Shown here: piece after piece, positions 58,001-64,000 of the stretch
Numbering within the stretch: position 1 is the stretch's first letter
Layout of the letters: each line of letters starts with the position of its first letter
From: Gentiana macrophylla
Lineage: Eukaryota; Streptophyta; Magnoliopsida; Gentianales; Gentianaceae
DNA: 64,000 nucleotides
NCBI GenBank assembly: GCA_026214975.1
Contig: JAOBSW010000421.1
Span: 19,445 to 83,444, forward strand
Direction of reading: 5' to 3'
Made by a program: the position numbers and the translations under genes
The notes under the pieces: generated by a model
The model's input: only the letters and a program-made list of their open reading frames with translations
Databases searched by the model: none
What the model was told of the DNA's origin: nothing

Positions 58001-59035
58001 ATCCCTCTGCCCGATGATAAGGCGGGAGGGAAGTCGAGCACCTACGTTCCCCTTTTTTGCAAGAGAGTACTCAGGTGGTTGATCCCCTGAGAAGTAAAGA
58101 GTTCGAAGGACCTCAGGTGGCTGATCCCCTGAGAAATGAAAAATCAAGTGAAAGTCAGGTGGCTAATCCCCTGACTAGTAAGAAAAATGAGAAAGTGGTG
58201 AGGTGGAAATATTTGGAAGACAAATCTGTCAGTTCATCCTCGAAGAAAGTCTTTTTTGAGAATGATTTGAAGAAACTTCCATTTCCACCTAGAAAAAGCA
58301 ACATCCCTTTGCATGAGGACAAGAAATACGAAAAAATGCTAAATCTTCTGAAAAATACTCAGGTTAATCTTCCATTATCTGATGTTTTGGTTGAGATGCC
58401 TAAGTATACCAAGTTCATGAAGGATGTTGTTTCTTCTAAGAAGAAGTTACAAGACATGGATCGGTTGATTGGTGAAGATTGCTCTATGGTAACCTATGAT
58501 GATCTACCAATCAAGAGGGGTGACCCTGGGAAATTTGTGCTCACATTGCTGATGGGAGGCTTAGTCTTCCCAAATTCTCTATGTGACCTGGGTGCATCCA
58601 TAAGTCTCGATGCCATTGTCTGCATCTCGCAAACAAACTTGGATTGAATGATCTTCTAGAACCCACAACCATGAACCTTCAATTTGCTGATAGATCTTCC
58701 AAGAAAGCTACGGGAATATTAAAGGACGTATTAGTTCAAATTGATAGATTTACCTTTCCGGTTGACTGGTACGTCCTAGACATAGAGAAGGATGAGAATG
58801 TCCCCTTGATACTTGGAAGACCCTTTCTTTCTATAGCCAGGGCCCTCATTGATTGTGATGGTGGGCAAGTGACTATACGAGTCGGTGATCAGGAGGTGAG
58901 CTACAGTGTCTCCAAAGCTATTCAGAGACCCTCTGATTACCCCACCGGCTTCTCCATTGAGGATATGTCAGATGATTTCAATGATTACATGGAAAAGCAA
59001 GTCATGGTCATTGTAAATCGAATATGAGCGATTAG
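58001..59035 (+). pseudogene. Athila-like protease region
   Basis: Begins with three near-repeats of QVADPLRNEK type (58065-58180). Conserved block LKNTQVNLPLSDVLVEMPKY then KFMKDVVSSKKKL. Further on FVLTLLMGGLVFPNSLCDLG contains the atypical protease active site CDLGASI of the Athila lineage. The frame breaks near 58600 and resumes at 58644 (NDLLEPTTMNLQFADRS, DVLVQIDRFTFPVDWYVLDI, VPLILGRPFLSIARALIDCD), the C-terminal half of the protease. It ends at 59025-59027. Confidence 0.82.
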
Positions 59036-60282
59036 TTGAGAATCTGAATAATCATGGTGTGGTGAATCTAGAAACGATTAAGTCGAGTTTGATAAAGGAT
59101 TGTTGAAAGGAGAGGTTTTGGCAGTGGGACCACTAAGTAAACTCAGTGATGTTGAGTTGAAAAGTGGAGATCTTAAATCAAGTTTAGAAGACCCCCCCTG
59201 CAGATCTGGTACTGAAGCCGTTACCTAAGCATCTGAAATATGTGTTCTTAAGAGAAGGTGACAAGTTTCCGTTGATTATTTCTGCTAAGCTATCTCGATT
59301 GGAAGAGATGAAATTGTTAAACGTCTTGAGAAAGAACGAGAAAGCCTTTGGTTGGCAAGTTGGAGACATCAGAGGGATATCTCCTGACGTTTGTATGCAT
59401 AAAATTAAGACTCAAGAGGGTGCAAAGTGTGTTAGACAGCCCCAGAGGAGGCTCAACCCTCATATGCAAGAAGTGGTCAAAAAGGATATTATCAAGCTTA
59501 TAGACATGGGTATCATTTACGCAATTGCTGACAGTGAATGGGTATCCCCTACTCAGGTAGTCCCCAAGAAAGGAGGAATTACTATTGAGAAGAATGAGAA
59601 GGGAGAAGAAATAACATTGAGGCTCGTTACTGGTTATAGAGTCTGTATCGACTATAGAAAGCTCGATGAGGTTACAATGAAAGATCATTTCCCCCTTCCA
59701 TTCATTGACCAGATGCTAGAGCGCATGGCGGGACATGCATTCTACTGTTTCCTGGACGGATACTCAGGATATCTCCAGATACCCATCGATCTGGTTTACC
59801 AAGAAAAGACCACTTTCACCTGCCCCTATGGTACATTCGCTTACAGGCGAATGCCATTTGGTCTTTGCAATGCCCCAGCTACATTCCAAAGATGTATGCT
59901 GGCCATCTTTGATGGGTTAGTTGAAAAGTGTATGGAAACTTTTATGGATGATTTTTCGGTCTTTGGTCAATCCTTTGATGATTGTCTCGATAATCTTGAC
60001 CAGGTGTTATCCCGATGTGTGGAAAAGAACTTAGTCCTAAATTGGGAAAAGTGCCATTTCATGGTAGATGAAGGAATAGTTCTTGGCCACAAAATCTCAG
60101 CCAAAGGTATTGAAGTAGACAGGGCAAAAGTTGAAGCTATCGAGAAGTTGAACTATCCTAGAAATGTGCGCGAAGTTAGAGGTTTTCTTGGACACGTCGG
60201 TTTTTATAGGAGATTCATTAAAGACTTTTCCAAGATAGCCAAGCCCCTATCTACTTTGCTCAAAGAAAGACATTGTTTTTAA
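59036..60282 (+). pseudogene. Athila-like reverse transcriptase
   Basis: The open stretch 59242-60282 (346 codons) carries RT in full order: QPQRRLNPHMQEVVKKDIIK, SEWVSPTQVVPKKGGI, VCIDYRKLDEVTMKDHFPLP, YCFLDGYSGYLQIPI, TCPYGTFAYRRMPFGLCNAP and the catalytic FMDDFSVFG. Then come LNWEKCHFMVDEGIVLGHKI and FLGHVGFYRRFIKDFSKIAK. The spacer before 59242 is broken by stops. The RT domain itself looks intact. A shift at about 60275 separates it from RNase H. Confidence 0.9.
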
Positions 60283-60775
60283 TTTCGATGATAGTTGCAA
60301 GCAAGCGTTTAAGGAGCTTAAAAGTCGATTAATTTCTGCACTGATTCTTATCTCGCTTTGACCGAATCTACCCTTCGAGCTTATGTGCGATGCATCAAAC
60401 TATGCTGTTGGTGCAGTCTTAGGACAACGGATTAAGGAAAAATTCCAGCCTATCTATTACGCCAGTCACACACTAAATCTTACCCAAGTAAACTACACGA
60501 CGACTGAAAAGGAATTACTAGCCGTAGTCTTCGCTATGGACAAATTTCATAGTTCCTTGTTGGGTGCTCAAGTGATTGTGTGGACTGATCACGCTGCTTT
60601 GCGATATCTCATGACAAAGAAGGAGGCTAAACCGTGCTTACTACATTGGATACTGATCCTACAAGAGTTTGATGTCCAGATTAAAGACAAAAAGGGCAGT
60701 GAAAACGTAGTGGCTGATCATGTTTCAAGAATTTTGAATGAGGAAAAGGAAGACCCTGACGATATAGATCTTTAA
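60283..60775 (+). pseudogene. Athila-like RNase H
   Basis: [20 protein letters not shown] (first Asp), [19 protein letters not shown] (Glu) and [20 protein letters not shown] (second Asp) are seen. The end [11 protein letters not shown] is where the proline-rich link to integrase starts. Open for 130 codons. Confidence 0.88.
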
Positions 60776-61570
60776 TTTCCTCTTGAGAATGTCATGCTGA
60801 TAGACGATTGTGCTCCAGATGTTCCATGGTATCCTTCCATCGTCAACTACCTTCATTCCCAATATCTTAATCCGGAATTCTCATATCAGGAGAAGAAGAA
60901 ATTCTTCTCTGATTTGAAAACATTTGTATGGGATGAACCTTACCTCTTCAAGATTTGCAAGGATGGATAGCTAAGGAGATGTGTACCTGAATCTGAGCAA
61001 CGTGACATTATTGAACAATGCCACAGTGGACCTACTGGTGGTCACTTCGGTCCCTGGAAAACCGTTGCCAAGATCTTTCAATCTAGTTTCTATTGGCCCA
61101 TTATCTTCAAGGATACAGAAGCTTTCTGTAACGCTTGTGACAGGTGCCAACGAACCGGAGCTCTAACAAAGCATTTTGACATGCCGTTGAAGCCCATCTT
61201 GAATGTGAAGTCTTCGATGTATGGGGGATTGATTTTATGGGCCCGTTCCCATCTTCCTGTGGAAATAAATACATCTTAGTCTGTGTCGATTATGTATCAA
61301 AATGGGTGGAGGCTCAAGCCACTTCTCGCAATGATCATAAAACGGTCATGAATTTTCTTAAGAAAAACATCTTCGTGAGATTTGGATGTCCACGTGCCTT
61401 GATAAGTGATGAAGGGACACACTTCTGCAGCCGACCACTAGAAAAAGTACTTGAGAAATATGGTGTCCGGCATAAAACTGGCACACCATATCACCCTATG
61501 ACTAGTGGCCAGGTCGAGAGAAGCAATCAAAGCTTGAAGAAGATCCAGGAAAAAGTAGTCACTTGATCCA
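60776..61570 (+). pseudogene. Athila-like integrase
   Basis: The HHCC finger is read across frames at 61015-61160: HSGPTGGHFGPWKTVAKIFQ and FCNACDRCQRTG. The catalytic core in the 109-codon stretch 61237-61566 has [12 protein letters not shown] (Asp), [20 protein letters not shown] (Asp), and [15 protein letters not shown] (Glu). A stop at 61564-61566 and several stops before 61235 break it. A short degraded stretch follows (61570-61930). Confidence 0.85.
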
Positions 61571-61935
61571 CAGGAAGGATCTGAGTCTTAAATTGATGAT
61601 GTACTATAGGCATACCGAATCGCCTATAAGACCCCATGGGCACATCACCCTATCGATGGTATATGGAAAACCATGCCACCGCCGGTTGAATTAGAGCATA
61701 GATCGATTGGGCCATTAAGTTCTTAAACTTTGATGCCAAATCATGTGGTGAACACCGATCGCAAAGTTAGATTGTAATGAGTTAGATGAGTTTAGACTCC
61801 AAGCCTACGAAAATGACAGGATTAGTAAGCATAAGATGAAACTCCTTCATGATTTAAAAAATCAAGAAGCGAGAATTTCAAGTTGGGGAGCAAGTTTTAC
61901 TGTACAATTCCAGGTTACATCTGTTTCCTGGAAAG

Positions 61936-62415
61936 TTGAGGACACGTTGGTCCGGCCCCTTTGAAATTCTACAAGTCATTCCTGGAGGTGTTTTAGAACT
62001 AAGAGGTCATGGTGACCAACCATTCAGAGTGAATGGTCAAAGGTGTAGGCATTATATCGGACAAACCAAAGAGAATCATTTGATTGTTCACTTCCTCGAC
62101 ATCCTCGGGTGTGGTACTCCTGAAGTCAATGAGTTTGACGAATTTTCGCCTGATTTGTTTTCTGAGGAGGACGGCAGTGGTCCAGTAGAGGAAGTTCTGG
62201 CTGGTAGTTGGGATATGGAAGAGCTTGAAAGGGAGCGACAGTTGAAGAGAAGACAGAGAAAGAAGAAGTCTACTACGGGGAGGATTAAAAGCGTTTGGAA
62301 TGCGATCAGAAATTTGACACCATGTGTTAGATACTGTTTTTGCAGCCACACTACTGAACAGAGCTTACACGATGTAGTGGCGGGGAGAAAGGTTAAGTGG
62401 CCGGATCCAGGCTGA
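61936..62415 (+). pseudogene. Integrase C-terminal part of Athila-like polyprotein
   Basis: RTRWSGPFEILQVIPGGVLE then FRVNGQRCRHYIG is the usual C-terminal module after the integrase core in this lineage. It continues with an acidic segment (FSPDLFSEEDGSGPVEEVLA) and a basic one (ERERQLKRRQRKKKSTTGRI), ending at the TGA 62413-62415. This is the polyprotein's end. Confidence 0.75.
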
Positions 62416-63396
62416 ATTGAAAGATCGTCGAGCAAACGACGTTAAACAAAAGCGCTCGGTAGGAGGCAACCCACTATTTTCTATTTGTTTTTATTCATTT
62501 TTGAGTTTTTGTAATTGTTTTATGTTGAAATAAAAGGTTAAAATTGGAAATAATGAAAATTTTATGTCTTTGCTCAAATTTTGTCTTGGACGAGCGTCCA
62601 CTTTAACTGAACGCCCGTCCGTCCTTTGAAAATACTGAATGAGTGTCCACCCTTCCTGAACGCCCGTCTGCTAAATTCCCTCCAACTCTGTTCTCTTTTT
62701 GAACAGTTGGACGAGCATCTAAATATCTGGACGCCCGTCCAGTTCATACTCAACCCAAGTGGATGTCCGCCCATGTAATCGAACACCCGCTCGGACTCGC
62801 CTATAAATACCCTCGCTTCCCAATTTTTATTCAGATCGTAAATTTCAAAGAGCAAACGCGACTTTTCGCCCCCTTTGCCCTAAAATCCTTGATTCTACAC
62901 CAAATTGAGAGATTCAAATCCCCACAATCACCTCTCAAACCCCTCTCTTTGATTCTTTAAACCAAATCCTCCAACAAACAACCGATATTTCGATTCAGTG
63001 ACCTAGCTAGTACGGTTTTTTTTTGGAGAAAAATCCGATTTTTGGGTTCGATTGTTCACTATTAGGACTTCTAATCATCATCATCATCATCCCTTCAACG
63101 TACTTGGTAAGATTCAATAAGCTTTTCTTAGATTATTTCACGTTTTTTTTTGAGTTCGATATTTGAGTCGACTCTTTTACATGAAATTCACCTTATTGTT
63201 TTTTTCTTCTTGTTTTGTTTAACTTTCTTCCTTTGTTGGTGATCTGGGATGGTAATGGATGATAATGGATGGATTGCATTGTGGTTTTGATGTTTGTTTG
63301 GTGTTGAATTGTTTGGGTAATCCCGTTTGGACGATAAACGGGTGGTTTTGTTTGAATTTGGGTTTGGGATTGTTGTTTGTGAAGCCTGAGTTTACG
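62416..63396 (+). promoter_or_regulatory. Athila spacer with LTR-like promoter module
   Basis: Non-coding. Between 62585 and 62795 eight or so GGACGAGCGTCC / GAACGCCCGTCC-type words lie in both orientations, then CGCCTATAAATACCCTCGC at about 62799-62817 looks like a TATA box with start region. This copies the arrangement of the LTR (words, then CCTATAAATA at 54841). A CTTGGTAAGATTC splice-donor-like site is at 63102-63114 and a T-rich tract before 63240. It may drive the 3' ORF. Confidence 0.45.
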
Positions 63397-63980
63397 ATGG
63401 TGCGTAAAGCGGTACAGAAATGGCATGATAAGGGGGTTGCCGATGAACCTACTAAGAAGAAAAAGGTTGTAGACCCCACTTTAGTAAATCCGAACCAAGG
63501 CATCCGTATCGGTGAACGTCAAAATCCTCCTAGGGTTGCTCAAGGTCAACCTAGGTTTCCTTTAAGGGATGAGTCTGAGTCGGATCTGAAACTGATGATG
63601 AGCCATTAGTGTGGAAGAAGACTAGGGTGTCAGAGGCTCAGGTGGAGAGAGATGAAGATGAACCTAGGACTAGAACCGAGGAAGCAACTGCGAGAGTGGA
63701 GCCGGCTAGACAGAATGTGAGACCCCCTATCCCTCTTCCATTGGCTCGTTGGTTCATTAATCCTAAGGCTTTTGAGGTGTATAATAAGCATTATGTTACG
63801 AGGACTATGTTGATCGAGAGAGCCGTCCTAGAGACGAAGGTTGATCCCTCTTTTGTGAAATTGCTTACGGATAGGAAATGGGGAGCATTGTTGAAGACTC
63901 CGAGGACTCCAGTTAATGCTACGTTAGTCCGAGAGTTTTATGCAAATTGCTCGAAACGGATTTGGAAACCGGAGTGGTGA
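63397..63980 (+). pseudogene. 3' ORF of the Athila-like element (plant transposon protein domain)
   Basis: Starts MVRKAVQKWHDKGVADEPTK at 63397 with a Lys-rich N-terminus. A one-base shift near 63585 moves the frame to the second stretch (LVWKKTRVSEAQVERDEDEP, LPLARWFINPKAFEVYNKHY). The last part, WGALLKTPRTPVNATLVREF followed by YAN, is the signature of the putative plant transposon protein domain found downstream of pol in Athila elements. A further shift near 63945 gives a false stop: in another frame LLETDLETGVVMVRE continues. The role of this protein is not established. The gene runs to the window edge. Confidence 0.65.
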
Positions 63981-64000
63981 TGGTAAGGGAGTAAAGGTGC

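Overview
This window is nuclear DNA of a flowering plant, probably a eudicot. It is AT-rich and almost filled with transposable elements nested in one another: Ty1/copia, Ty3/gypsy, CACTA, hAT and Stowaway-like DNA elements, and small LTR (TRIM-like) elements. Only two host genes are visible. One is a nuclear pore Nup50/RanBP1-domain gene that has been broken apart (33251-33698 minus and 37769-38115 plus). The other is a two-repeat DIVARICATA-type MYB gene (46888-47881 minus). There are no bacterial, organellar, rRNA, tRNA or CRISPR features. The species cannot be named from the sequence.

Layout. 1-2060: 3' end and LTR of a copia element on the plus strand. 2590-6857: degraded copia element on the minus strand, ending in its 5' LTR. 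5687-30560: four tandem copies of a ~5.5 kb unit. Each unit contains copia gag plus LTR, a 373-bp spacer, a CACTA 5' end with the transposase N-terminus, a solo gypsy-type LTR with 5-bp target duplication, and a piece of the Transposase_21 domain. The third unit also carries a 2.85 kb non-autonomous CACTA insertion with a 3-bp target duplication. The last unit runs on into the rest of the CACTA element (DUF4218, DUF4216, a captured piece of an MRS2-11-like magnesium transporter gene) and its only 3' terminus at 33250. 33251-33698: Nup50 exon on the minus strand. 33699-37768: a second, inverted CACTA copy, 3' truncated and lacking the solo LTR. 37769-38115: last Nup50 exon. 38291-43515: copia element (minus). 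43700-46470: repeats and small elements. 46888-47881: MYB gene. 48562-51435: copia element (minus), interrupted by a gypsy element (51436-54265), itself interrupted by a large Athila-like gypsy element (54266 to the window end).

History that can be read. The Nup50 halves join in frame when the AGC/GCT target duplications beside the two CACTA ends are superimposed. One CACTA insertion therefore hit this exon, and later recombination inverted the upstream half. The inverted CACTA copy has the empty site of the solo LTR. That LTR is in all four tandem units, so it came before the amplification, and the nested CACTA in unit 3 came after it. No element looks autonomous: the transposase lacks its central part, and all retroelement polyproteins carry frameshifts or stops.

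Caution. Many differences among the near-identical units fall at CAG/CTG triplets, changed to CG, CGA, TCG or ACG. This looks like a sequencing or consensus artefact, perhaps from CHG methylation, so some frameshifts described here may not be real.
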